Assembly (NCBI GenBank): GCA_029204225.1
Contig: CM055112.1
Coordinates: forward strand, 21,454,578 to 21,518,577
Length of the DNA: 64,000 nucleotides
Origin: Diphasiastrum complanatum
Taxonomy: Eukaryota; Streptophyta; Lycopodiopsida; Lycopodiales; Lycopodiaceae
Reading direction: 5' to 3'
The translations under genes and the position numbers were made by a program. Each line of letters begins with the position of its first letter. Position 1 is the first letter of the stretch. Positions 11,650-22,901 of the stretch are shown here, piece by piece. The notes under the pieces were generated by a model. That model had not been told where the DNA came from and did not search any database. It saw nothing but the letters and a program-made list of their open reading frames with translations.

Positions 11650-12960
11650 TCTATAATGTCAAAGTAATGGTTTAGTGACAAGAACAGAGGTTTTCAAGGC
11701 ATGACTAGTGTCAGAATAACAATGAGCCAGTTTATATAAGTATCCATGTCGTTTGCCGAGTGCAAGGTTCTTATTTGTACTATTAATAATTCGGCATCGG
11801 TCAGATTCAAACTCTACCCTATGACCTAGATCAATGATTCTACTTACTAATAACATATTCGTAGAGAGTTTAAGTACGTACAAAACATTTGATAGTAGTT
11901 TGAATTGATTATGCTGGAACATTAATTTTTCAGTGTCTTCTCCTTCAATAGTATGTGTACTATCATCTCGAAGATGAAAAAATCTCTTTGTATTATAAGG
12001 TGTGTAGGAGTGAACATGCTCATGATGACTAGTCATGTGTTGAGTAGCTCCGGAATCCAGAAACCAAGAATTATCGAATCACGCCTTTTGGTCTATGACC
12101 AGAAATGCTCCTTCATCCATGTAGAGTTCGGGTCTCATGATTAGTGCGCTTGCAATACTTACAGAACATATTTTTCTTCGACTATGAATTTGATATTTGC
12201 TCTTGACTTTGTGTTAGCTTTTGATTTGATGCGGACTGCTTAGAGCTTTTCATTTTTGTCGTTTTGGGCCTTTGTTGACATATAGAGCATGAGATGATGA
12301 AGTTGAAGAGGTGTATTGACTTCTTCGATTGTCTTCTTGAGAGTTAAATTTGAGTGTGTTGATATGATCATCATCCAGTTTTCATATGTTGAATGCAAGC
12401 TTGAAAGCAATGTCATGATTGCATCTTGATCGTCAATGGTTGATTCGATAGCTGCCATCTGTTGCAAGAGATTCTTGAACTGGTTAACGTGATTCTGAAG
12501 TGAATCACCATTCGATATCTTGAGTGTGAAGAATTTTCTTTTGAGATACAACTTGGAAGTCACGTCTCTCACATCATATAGTGAGCTCAAGATGTCCCAT
12601 ATTTCTTTTGAAGTTTGAGCTTCAGATATGTGGCCAATCTGAGTGTTTGATATATTGAGAATAATAAACGCGAAAACTTTACCAACCTCGATTTCCATTT
12701 AGAGTCAGTTGTGTCATCTTCAAGCTTCACTTTGATATCTGTAACAACATTTCACAACTTGTTGGTGATTATCAAGGTCTTCATCTTAAATTTTCACAAA
12801 TAGTAATTGGATCCATTCAGCTTGTTTGCGATGAGACCAACTTTACTTTGAGAATCCATCTGGAGCTTTAGTCTGTCAATAAATTGATGACTTTAAGAAT
12901 GATGCTATGCGACGCTACAATTGGAAATCAATTATCTGATACTGAAATTTGATACCAGAA
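11650..12960 (-). pseudogene. Decayed Ty1/copia gag-protease (5' half of element)
   Basis: On the minus strand 12,698-12,240 encodes a copia gag of the UBN2 type (SKEIWDILSSLYDVRDVTSKLYLKRKFFTLK, SLQNHVNQFKNLLQQMAAI). Downstream comes a zinc knuckle start CKYCKRTNHE near 12,145 and then the protease. There SGATQHMTSHHEHVHSYTPYN at about 12,055-11,990 corresponds to the DSGA(T/S)xHM active-site region. Stops break the frame between gag and protease. Similarity continues through the gag-pre-integrase region (LSNVLYVLKLSTNMLLVSRI) and is lost near 11,650. Integrase and RT are absent. A primer binding site and 5' LTR lie upstream at 13,040-13,940. Confidence 0.8.
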
Positions 12961-13039
12961 ATTCAAGACTAAGAATATAATACTATGAAAAGTATATAAT
13001 GATATCGCTTTGATATCATAAAGTATATCAAATAGTAGA

Positions 13040-13051
13040 GCTCTGATACCA
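13040..13051 (-). promoter_or_regulatory. Primer binding site of the decayed copia element
   Basis: On the minus strand this reads TGGTATCAGAGC, the standard plant initiator tRNA-Met complement used by copia elements. It lies directly after the LTR end ...TTTCAACA. Confidence 0.8.
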
Positions 13052-13940
13052 TGTTGAAACGAAGGGGTGAACGATTCGATAAGTCGAAGTCTATAAACGA
13101 ACTATTTAACTTTGAAATCATTAGTGCTAAAGTGATTTCGTATTCAAACAATTGCAAAGTGATGTATAGAATATTGCAGTGTTGAAGTATTCGACAAATT
13201 AGACGAAACAATAAGAGATTTACCAATTACAAATAACTACAAAGAAGCATTCATTCTGACATGATACTAAACACAATAAGAAGATAGATTGATTCAGTAA
13301 GTAGCATGTACAAATTAGATGATGAGAGCACAAAGCGATAGCGGATGAATCCGCGTACTCTAAATTATCTTTGAGTTACTGAAAACTCCGTCTGATGCAC
13401 TTTCGCTGATATGGAGTAAGCGCTAATAACAATACTCAAAAATTGTAAAGAAAAACATAAAATAGAGCTTCACTCTATGAGCTAAGCTTCTTGAGCTAAG
13501 ACTCTACTTTACTTCACTTTGCTTTACTAAGTAAGTCTTTGATGATCAGCTATTTATACTAAAGCAAGTTAAGCTTATCTTGTAGGATAGCTAATCAGGT
13601 CATAGATCGCAATTGGCAGTTGGCCGTAATGCGTTGTCATCCATCCAATTAGGACTTCTCGAAAATTTACTTGCAAAACAGTTAGGGCAAGTCTTTAGCT
13701 TCATATCAGGCGAAATAGTAACTGTCATTCTTCAACATGTCCGACTCCTTCGACTTCGTCGACGTCGTCGATATGTCGGATGCTATACAATATGTCGGAG
13801 CCACTTGTTGAGCGACTCTCGAGTATTTTTGCAGACTGTGTAGGAACACGAATAGAACTACAGAATTGGATACATGAATGGATGTAGATTAAAGATCGAT
13901 TATTCGGATGAATTACTCTCGATAGTAGAATAATCCAACA
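13052..13940 (-). mobile_element. 5' LTR (889 bp) of the decayed copia element
   Basis: On the minus strand it begins TGTTGGATTATTC at 13,940 and ends TTTCAACA at 13,052 next to the primer binding site, so it has TG...CA ends. No second copy is seen on the far side of the gag remnant, so the element lost its 3' half. Confidence 0.65.
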
Positions 13941-14159
13941 ATTATTTCACTACATGGGTTGAGGCAAGGGCAATGTGAACTAGGGCGTATCTAAGCTTTT
14001 GTATGAGTATGATTACAAAATATGGTTGTTCCCAACTAAATTGGTTGATGATCACGAATCACATTCTTTGAGACATACCCCATTTTGATTGGCATATAAA
14101 TTGGAGGTAGCTATGCCTATTGAATTTGTAATATAGAGTCTACACATCAGTGTATGGGA

Positions 14160-14430
14160 GTGACTATGCACCAAAAAGTTTATTGATAGGTTTGCTATTG
14201 AACTTTTGTGGAACATGAATGCTAGTAGCCCTACACATGCTAGGAGTAGAATTTATAATAGAAAATCTTGGCATGACCAGGTGGTGAAAGATAAAGACAT
14301 TAAACTTGAAAACCTAGCACTCATTTACAAAAGTGTAGTCAGTGAAGAAAAACTTAAATTCATAAGAGAGCAACTCAACAATGTTGTTGTATAGAAGTAC
14401 TTCAATGACATGTCTTTTGAGACACTTTTG
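14160..14430 (+). pseudogene. Ty3/gypsy integrase C-terminal remnant
   Basis: The ORF at 14,206-14,394 contains the pattern KSWHDQVVKDKDIKLENLALIYKS. This fits the region after the integrase core of Ty3/gypsy elements, where a WHD basic segment is followed by a GDLVLLY-like strand. Nothing else of the element is recognisable nearby. It could be part of the gypsy debris seen at 1-1,625, but orientation and distance do not prove it. Confidence 0.5.
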
Positions 14431-15320
14431 AACGACAATTGATTAGGACAATATTACCAACCTTTGTTGGAGTAGAGAGAATTAAAATTATTTGATTTAA
14501 CAATAATTGTTTTATTTTATTGTTTATGCTGTCTTGTGTGAATGTAATGATCTTTTGATTCAGATTGTGGATTATACCAAGATAGAATTGCTCAATCTGG
14601 TTGTGGCAAAGTCTCCATCACATGAAGCATGTACATCCTCTACTGCTAGATAGGCAATATAAATTGAGAGCACAATTGTTATCATGAGAGGAGCATATCG
14701 ACACATCTATATCATACCATCAACAACAACAAACCAACCTACAGTTCAATCTCACAAACTTGCATAATAAATTGCTCAACCTTGGGATCCAACGAAAAAC
14801 AAATCATGAGAAAGGATCCTCAATTGTCATATGCAAGTTATCGTTAAAAAACATTTTCCAAGATTCTCCATATGGAGAATCTGAATCTTGATCTAGCTCA
14901 GTCCAAAGCTTTGGCATGAGTGGGTCCCTAACAGCCCCCACATAAATGAAAGATACATAGACATAGGGGCCTTTATTTTAATGCTTTCCCTTCTCTCAAG
15001 AGACGATGGAGTTCTAAGCCGCCCACCGTTGGATGTTTCCAGATTTTGCCATCCTTTTGCATCGTCGACTATTGAGAACTCTCCAAGCGGCGAGCATCCA
15101 ACTGGTCGCGCGTATTATGTATGCTGTCCTTAAGGATGCTCAGGGATGATGAAGCTCTTCAGATCTCAGATTTGAGATCAATATTCAACAGAGCTGCAGA
15201 AGTCTGGATCAAACCTGGACGTGATGTAAAAACACGAGATGAGGGCAGCCGGGAAGACATTGGAAGTGGTGGAAAGATATATATTCTTTCATCAGTTTTT
15301 CTGCTTTGATCCGCATGCCA
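14431..15320. other. No gene seen
   Basis: Spacer with short ORFs only (for example 15,121-15,309), which have no recognisable similarity. Confidence 0.35.
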
Positions 15321-15324
15321 TTTG

Positions 15325-15700
15325 AGAGGTAAGGATCCTTCTCTCAATCTTCATTTTCTTGCTGCTTTTCCTCTCCCACTGTGGTTTTTTTCCATTTCCC
15401 TTGAGCTGCAAGAGGTAAAGGATCTTCCTCTCTTTCTCTCTCTGTTTACATTTTATTGCTACTTTTCCTCCTTTGTTGGATTTCTCTGGGATTTCCCGTT
15501 CATTTGTGAGCTTTAGGAGGCAAGCTTCTCTCTCACTCTCTCTTTACATTTATGGCTACATTTCCTACCCCATAAGGGTTTTCTCTCATCTCCTGTTCAT
15601 TTCTAAACTTTAAGATGTAAGGATGTCTCTAAATTTTATTACTACTTTCCTCTCCCATTAAGATTTTTGACCCATTTTCCATTCAATTTTGAGCTCTGAA
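15325..15700 (+). repeat. Diverged tandem repeat, about four units of 90-130 bp
   Basis: Four successive blocks share the same order of motifs: a purine step resembling GAG-GTAAGGAT, then TCTCTC, then ATTT(T)ATTGCTAC or similar, then TTTCCTCTCCCA, then a TTCCATTT(C)-type end. They start near 15,328, 15,410, 15,515 and 15,610. Divergence is high, so the array is old. Confidence 0.4.
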
Positions 15701-17332
15701 ACCCCAATTTCGATTTAGGGCTTCTCAATACTTGAGTTAGCTTGATTGCTTTTTGACACTCTTTGCAACCAACATCTTAAAGAGGTTGAGCTCATTTCAA
15801 GTTTCACTCATGGGACAAAATGCATGCCCATGTGTAATTTGTCGTTCGGTAGCTGGTCCAATAGGCACCTGTTGGTCCCTGCATATTAGGGTTTTTGGAA
15901 AAAATCCTATTGGGCGATGTGGCACTTCTTTACGTGCAAGAAAACCCCTTTCTACCTTCACATGGTATATTCTTAGTGCGTATTTTATTTCTTTTCAATT
16001 ATGTTAACATTCACACTTTTTTGAACTAGATAATGGGTGTCTAGATATTGTGGAAATTAATGGCGAGTCCTCCTCTTGTCAAGCCATGAGCCATAGTACA
16101 CAAGCCACGATAGCGGCAAGACAAGAGGATGAGCCATTATTTCCCTAGTATGCCAATATACACATTATCTAACTTAATGTCTTTCTCAAAAATCTAACTC
16201 AAAAATAAAGTTGGCCACATAGAATGCCGTCAGAGGACATAATGTTCAGGTTCCATCCAAGTGGGTTGTGTATTTTCAATATCCATCCATGAGGGCTATG
16301 TACTTTCAAGATTCCATGTATGTGGACTTCGTAATTTCAAGCCTGAAGATCAGTATCAATCAGATTCATGGGACAAAATCAGGTTTTCCTATTACAAACT
16401 AGGTAATGGGGGTCCCCAAACTCAATCTTAACAGTCCACCCATGTATGATATGAGCTGACACATTGCAAGAATCACACTTAAAATGTAGCTTTTAGTCTT
16501 TATGTAACTTTGGATACCCAAAAGACATTACTATATTTTCTTTCTTTCTCTACTTTATCACAAATTCCCCAACTTTAGCATATTCCCCCCCCCTCAGTTT
16601 TTCAGTTTAGAAACCTCAATTTTTTTTTTAAGGGTTTTTCAGCACTTGTATTATGTTGATATCCTCGATGATGATGTTGTTGTAGCCAATTTTATGAAGA
16701 TGTTGATTTTCTCTAAGATTTGCTTATGGGTCAAATGCAACTGGCCCAATTGGCACTTGCCAATTACTTGACTTTAGGGTTTTAAAACCCTAAACAATGA
16801 CATGGACCAATCAACTCCAGAGAAAGTGTTTTTTTTGTAATGTTGGTTTAGTCACCTTGTTGACGTGATTTGAGGCCTTGTCTGATGACAAGTAAGAATA
16901 TTGATACCAAGTCATAGTTGAAAGTTGAGCTCATTTTGATTTAATCTCAGCTATGTTTCAATGGCACTATCACCTAACAACGTGGAATTATTTAAGGGGG
17001 TTGTAGAACAAAAAACATGTGACATTTAATGCATTTATGCATTTTCTAAGCTTTATTGAATGATGTCACTGGCTTTTCAAAAAAAAATTGTATATAGATA
17101 TATTTGAATCAAATAAAAATTTGAATTTGGATATATTTGAATCTCACAAATAGATATAAGGAATGTAGCTATGATAAGGCAACTAAGATAGTGATCATTC
17201 CGGGGGTGTGAAAACTTGCAGTCGACAATCGCATTTTGACAAGTATTTTAGGCCTCAAAATGTAGCTAGGTGGAAACAGGGAACCACACCTTAGATCAAG
17301 GCCAAAAAAATGCATTGTTGTGGGTAGGATAC
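15701..17332. other. No gene seen
   Basis: AT-rich spacer. Two similar phrases about pasting of AGGTTCCATCCAAGTGGG-like and ATTCCATGTATGTGGAC-like text near 16,250-16,340 suggest a short decayed duplication. No ORF worth reporting. Confidence 0.35.
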
Positions 17333-17679
17333 TGTAAGAGATCCTAACACCACAGTAGGGCAAACCCTAATTGAATCACCCAACCTTGCCTACTCCCTGA
17401 TATGGAGCAAGCCCCTCCTAGCTCAGTGTGAGGCCTGGTAGCATGCGTACTACCAAGTGTCGGCCATGTAGCTGACGTGGCCGACTGCACGTTGGGACCC
17501 AACGTGGGGCCCTATCCTGCTGACAGGGTCCCTAGGCTGTGTTAGGCCCGCCATAGCTATGGACCGTGCCGGGGCACACTGTCTTGCCCTGTTGGTCGTG
17601 TACACTGGACACGACCCTGACTGTGGTATCTGACCTCCTGTGTTCTCTAGGGTTCGGCACTGGTTACGTGCTCGTAACA
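17333..17679 (-). mobile_element. Ty3/gypsy chromovirus LTR, outer copy (347 bp)
   Basis: On the minus strand it starts TGTTACGAGCACG and ends GGATCTCTTACA. It closely matches 18,142-18,495. A purine-rich tract (AAGGGGGAGGGAG on the minus strand) sits directly upstream, as expected for a 3' LTR. It is notably GC-richer than its surroundings. Confidence 0.88.
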
Positions 17680-18141
17680 CTCCCTCCCCCTTAAGAACCG
17701 TCTTGGTCCTCTAAGACAGTCTGGAAAAATCTTGCGAAGGCTGACTATGCCGGAAGGTAGACCGTACGATTTAAATAGCCCATCTACAAACAACCTCGCT
17801 AACTCTGGAGCTCTAACGGTTGTTTTGGTCGGAATAAAGTGAGCCCTTTTGGTCAGACGGTCAATTGTGACCCATATAGCGTCATTACCCTTTCGGGTTT
17901 TAGGCAGGCCTTCTATAAAATCCATGGAGATACTCTCCCATTTACCAGCTGGTATATCTAAGGGCTGTAACAACCCTCCTGCCTTTAAACGCTCTGCTTT
18001 GTTTACCTGGCATTTTTGGCAACTGGTTACATATTGCTGGACGTCTTTTTCATACTGGGCCAGAAAAATTGCCTAAAAAGAAGCTCATAGGTCTTCTGAA
18101 TGCCTGGGTGCCCCGCACTAGGACTGTCATGACACTCATAT
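17680..18141 (-). pseudogene. Deleted chromovirus internal region: integrase fragment fused to pol tail
   Basis: The minus strand reads the integrase zinc finger ([11 protein letters not shown] ... CQKCQ) and the first part of the catalytic core (IWVTIDRLTKRAHFIPTKT to GLPSGIVS). It then jumps directly to the last residues of the polyprotein (LRKIFPD). The neighbouring element at 18.5-22.4 kb carries about 400 residues between the same two points. This copy therefore has a clean internal deletion and lies between two LTRs. Confidence 0.85.
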
Positions 18142-18495
18142 TGTAATAGATCCTAACACCACAGTAGGGCAAACACTAACTGATCCACCCAACCTTGCCT
18201 ACTCCCTGATATAGAGTAAGCCCCTCCTAGCCCAGTGTGAGGACTGGTAGCATGCAACTGCCAAGTGTCGGCCACGTGTGACGTGGCCGACTGCACGTCG
18301 GGACCCAACTGGGAGCCCTATCCTGCTGACAGGGTCCCTAGGCTGTGTTAGGCCCGCCATGGCTATGGACCGTGCTGGGGCACACTACTGACACTGTCTT
18401 GCTCTGTTGGTCATGTACGCTGGACACGACCCTGACTGTGGTATCTGACCTATCTGTGTTCTCTAGGGTTCGGCACTGGTCACGAGCTCGTAACA
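18142..18495 (-). mobile_element. Ty3/gypsy chromovirus LTR, inner copy (354 bp)
   Basis: Same LTR family as 17,333-17,679, with TGTTACGAGCTCG and GGATCTATTACA ends on the minus strand. It follows the end of the longer pol ORF by 8 bp and serves as its 3' LTR. It also forms the left border of the deleted copy at 17,680-18,141. Confidence 0.88.
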
Positions 18496-18503
18496 CTCCC
18501 TCC

Positions 18504-21500
18504 TTAAGAACCGTCTTGGTCCTCTAAGACAAAGTCTGGAAAAATCTTGCGAAGGACGCTGCCTCTTTCCCAAGTGGCATTCTCAACAGGCTGATCATTC
18601 CACTTAACCAGATATTCTCGGTATAGAGTATGACGAGTCTGCATCTCTCTACTATCAAGAATCTCCTCTGGTTCATGTGGAGGTTGTTGAGGATCCAATG
18701 GGAGAACTAGAACACTGTCCCCTACCAGGTTGTCTGATCTGGTTAAGGCTTTTCGTAACTGACTTACATGAAAGATTGGAAAAACCTTACTGCTGTGTGG
18801 GAGTTCTAGTTCATAGGTGACCTCGCCTAGTCTTCTACTGATGGTAAAGGGACCACAATACCTTGGAGACAACTTAGCACACACTCCTGATTTGAGGGTT
18901 TTAGAGTCGACTGGGACTCTCAAGTAGACTTTCTCACTAGTGGAGAACTGCACATTCCGTCTGTGTGGATCTGCATAATGCCTGGCTCGATCCTAGGACT
19001 GCCTGATGCTACGCTTAGCATGTTCTATCATCTGGTTTAGGTCCTCTAAAAAGTTTCTGGCTGCTTCAACTTTTTCTTGTTTAAACCCTACAGCTGTGGG
19101 TGAGCGTGGCTGAAAACCGTACATCAGCATAAATGGGCTGTATCCCGTAGCTGAATGTTTGGTACTGTTGTAAGCAAACTCTAATATCGAGAGATATTCC
19201 TCCCAATTTGTCTGCTTCTTGCTGACGTTTGCACGAAGCATATCCTCCAGCACCTGATTTACCCTCTCTGTTTGACCGTCTGTCTGTGGATGGTCGGTGG
19301 TACTCATATTAAGTTTAGTACGGAGATGATGGAATACTGCCCTCCAAAAATTTCCAGTAAACTTACTGTCCCGGTCGCTGACTATGCCGGAAGGTAGACC
19401 GTACAATTTAAATAGCCCGTCTACAAACAACCTCGCTAACTCTGGAGCTCTAACGGTTGTTTTGGTCGGAATGAAATGAGCCATTTTGGTCAGACGGTCA
19501 ACTGTGACCCATATAGCGTCATCACCCTTTTGGGTTTTAGGCAAGCCTACCATAATTTCCATGGAGATACTCTCCCATTTACCAGCTGGTATTTCTAAGG
19601 GATGCAACAACCCTCCTACCTTTAAACGCTCTGCTTTGTTTACTTGACATTTCTGGCAACTGGTTACATACTGGTGGACGTCCCTTTTCATAGTGGGCCA
19701 GAAAAATTGCCTACGAAGAAGCTCATAGGTCTTCTGTATGCCTGGGTGTCCCGCGCTAGGATTGTCATGACATTCATATAGGACCTGCTGCCTATAATCC
19801 TCTGAATTGGGGACACATACTCTATCTCTATAGAGCAAGTACTCATCCTGAATGGAATACTGTTTCCATTTGAATCCTTGAGTCAACTGACCCTCAACCA
19901 CGGGGGTTTGCTTGGGTAATACAGGCTCAGAATCCTCAACGTCATCTGACGACGTATACTCGGACTCATCATCATCCTCAACGGAAGCTGCCGTATTCTT
20001 GGATGCCCCGAGAACTGGTTCTGGAGTCTGTAACTGTCTGCTCTGGACTGAGTTCCAGATAGTAGAAAAGAATGCATCATGCTGGCATTTCTCTCTCAAG
20101 GACTCGAGTAACTCATTACGAATCTGAGTAAAACTCAGCTCGTTTATCATAGGCATTCTGCTAAGGGCATCTGCTACTGTATTGAATTTTCCACGTCTAT
20201 ATCTGATAGACATGTCAAACTCTTGCATCAACTCTGCCCAACGAGCTTTCCGACCTCTAAGCTCAGGTTGATTGGAAAGGTATCTGAGACTCTCATGGTC
20301 TGTCAGGACCTCAAAGTTGGCACCATACAAATAATGTCTCCAAGTCTTAAGGGCATGGACTATAGCAAAGAGTTCCTTTTCATAGGCACTGTACCTAGTC
20401 TGAGCTGGCTCGAGTTTTTTACTCTCGAACGCAACTGGTCGTCCACCCTGAGTTAGCACAGCACCAACTGCAAAGTCGCTAGCATCTGTTTCGACCACAA
20501 ATGGCTGTTTGGGGTCGACGACCTTTAAAACTGGTGCTGTAGCTAAGGCTGTTTTGAGAGCATCAAAGCTCTCCTGCTGTGCGGACTCCCAAATGAACTC
20601 CTTTCCCTTCCCCCTAAGAAGATTTGTCATGGGAACTGCTATCTGAGCATATTCCTTGACAAATCGTGTGTAATATCCCGCCAAACCAAGAAAGATCTGA
20701 AGTTCCAAAATATTCTGAGGTCTCAGCCAACTGAGTATGGCTTTAACCTTGTTTGGGTCCACCTTAATCCCATTTGAAGAGATAATGTGAGCCAAATATG
20801 CTACTTCTTCAACGACGAATTCACACTTGGATTGTTTAGCATAAAGCTTATGCTTTTTGAGAAGTTGAAACACCTTTCTGAGGTGTTTAGATGCTCCTTC
20901 CTTGTTTTGCTGTAAACGAGGATGTCATCTAAAAATACGACTACAAACTTACCCAAGTATGGTATGAGGACACTGTTCATCAAGGTCATAAAGGTAGCTG
21001 GAGCATTTGTGAGCCCAAATGGCATCACCTTAAACTCATAATGACCGTGACGAAAAAGCTGTTTTCAAGACATCTTTCGATTTAATACGGACTTGATGAT
21101 ATCCCGATCTGAGGTCTATTTTGCTGAAAAACTTAGCCCCGTCGAGTCGGTCAAACAACTCGTCTGCCCGAGGCATAGGGTATTTATTCTTAATTGTGAC
21201 TTTATTGAGGGCTCTGTAATCTACGCAAAGACGCATAGACCCCTCTTTCTTTTTCACCAATAGGACTGGTGAGGCCCATGGTGAAGTACTGGTCTGAATT
21301 TGGCCTTTCCCAAGATAGTCTGTTAACTGCCTAGTTATTTCTTCATCCTCTGTTCGGCTGACCCGATACGGAGGTTTAGAAACAGGTGCTGTACCTGGTA
21401 CTAGGTTTATTACATGATCTACTTCTCTGCTAGGTGGTAAACCATGTGGCAAATCTTCAGGAAAAACATCTTTAAATTTAGACAGTAAAGTTTCTAATTT

Positions 21501-22395
21501 ATTGATTTTCTGGTGAATAGAACTGGAAATAGAAACTTCAGGAATAATCTGAAAGTCACATAAGAATACCTGATGGTCTTTGTCTCCGATTAGCTGACAG
21601 AGCTCTGAACTGCAGACCATAGGGCTGTTGGGAACATCATGTTCCCCATGCAACTGGATCTCTCGGCCTTTATGCTGAAAGCTGAGGGTGTTCTCCTGAT
21701 AGTTTCTGTGGAGGGAAGGTCCTAAACTGTAGAGCCAATCTCTCCCGAGAACAATGTCTGTACGATCCAGGTGCATTATTTGAAAGTTTATTTCATCTTG
21801 GTACCCCTGAATACCAAGATTCAAACTACTTACCATAGTTTCCCATATTTTTTTATCTTCACCCTTAGCTAATGAAACTATGTACCTATGCTGACTAGGT
21901 ACTTCTGGTAGTTTAAGCTTTTTAACCAGGGTGTAGTTGATGAAATTATGGGTTGCTCCATCATCAACCATAACTCTTACTGACTGGTTACTAACTTTCC
22001 CATGCATACGTACTAGGTCATGCGGCCCAAAGCTGAAGGGTGTCGCTAGCATTGCAGAGGTCAGCTGGCAACAGTGTTCATGATCTTCATGATACACTTT
22101 GATCTCGGAAGCTGCCGAGTCACTGGGGAAACATACAGTTTGAACAAGATGAACTTGTTTTTTATCTTTCTTATCTTTTTTAGTGAAAGGCCCCTTGGGA
22201 CACTGTCTGACTGTGTGTCCCTTGCCCATACACACAAAGCACAAACGTTCTTGTTTGGCTTTCTCAAAATCATCTGGTTTTAAGGGCTGTATGAGTGAAG
22301 GGCGTTTCCGAGGAGCTTCACCTTTAAATTTATCTTGGTTCTTTCTTTTTAAAAATTTCTTTTTAAATTGAAAGTCTTTCTGAGAAGGCTGCTCA
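18504..22395 (-). pseudogene. Ty3/gypsy chromovirus gag-pol (5'-truncated, frameshifted)
   Basis: Minus-strand order is complete from late gag onward. There is a basic region, then a CCHC knuckle ([14 protein letters not shown], about 22,241), then a protease with [10 protein letters not shown], where Ser of the usual DSG is Asp. RT follows with [34 protein letters not shown] and FLDD. RNase H shows VVETDASDFAVGAVLTQ, and the integrase shows the HHCC finger and the catalytic Asp, Asp and Glu segments (IWVTVDRLTK, IVSDRDSKF, HPQTDGQTERVNQ). A C-terminal chromodomain (YLVKWNDQPVENATWE, about 18,590) places it in the chromoviruses. Defects are frameshifts near 21,036 and 20,875, a TAG at about 18,991 and loss of everything upstream of late gag. 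Chromodomains are thought to target such elements to heterochromatin. Confidence 0.93.
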
Positions 22396-22487
22396 GAAAA
22401 TGCTTTCTAAGCAGTCAAAACACCTATCTGAGGTGTTTAAGATGCTCCTTCCTCGTTTTACTGTAGACGAGGATGTCATCTAGAAAT
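22396..22487 (-). pseudogene. Short chromovirus RT fragment abutting the copia 3' LTR
   Basis: This 92-bp piece duplicates the RT segment just after the FLDD box (the region at about 20,850-20,945 and again at 27,892-27,982). It joins the truncated gag directly and ends exactly where the copia LTR begins, so it is the left flank of that insertion or of a later rearrangement. Confidence 0.75.
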
Positions 22488-22871
22488 TGTAGGAATCCAG
22501 AATCAAGACTATTCATTAACACAAAGTATTCTCAAAGAGAAGAGAGAGATGGTTAGATGACCCTCTTGTAGAAACTTGTGGACAACCAATATGAACAATA
22601 GATTGCTTAACAAAAGTGTGTCTCGTACAAATGAATGGCCACATATAAGTAGTCCAAGATGGCTATCTACCTTCATGACTGTTGGCTGTCCAATAACTTG
22701 ACTAATGGCTATCTAGCTACCATAAGTTACATAAAATAATTAAGTACCCCAAAGAACAAGCTAGGTTACAACTTGGGCCTAAAATATAAATGACCATGGT
22801 TACACAGATCTTGACTTTTTGGGTCATAGTAACCTATGGCTTCTACATCATTTACATTTATTATTCTAACA
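22488..22871 (-). mobile_element. 3' LTR of minus-strand copia element (384 bp)
   Basis: On the minus strand it starts TGTTAGAATAATAAATG at 22,871 after a polypurine tract (AAGGAGGG, 22,872-22,879). It ends GGATTCCTACA at 22,488. The first ~90 bp are clearly related to the LTR at 36,597-37,049, so both copia elements belong to one family. Confidence 0.92.
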
Positions 22872-22901
22872 CCCTCCTTAAATGAAAATGACATGTATTC
22901 A

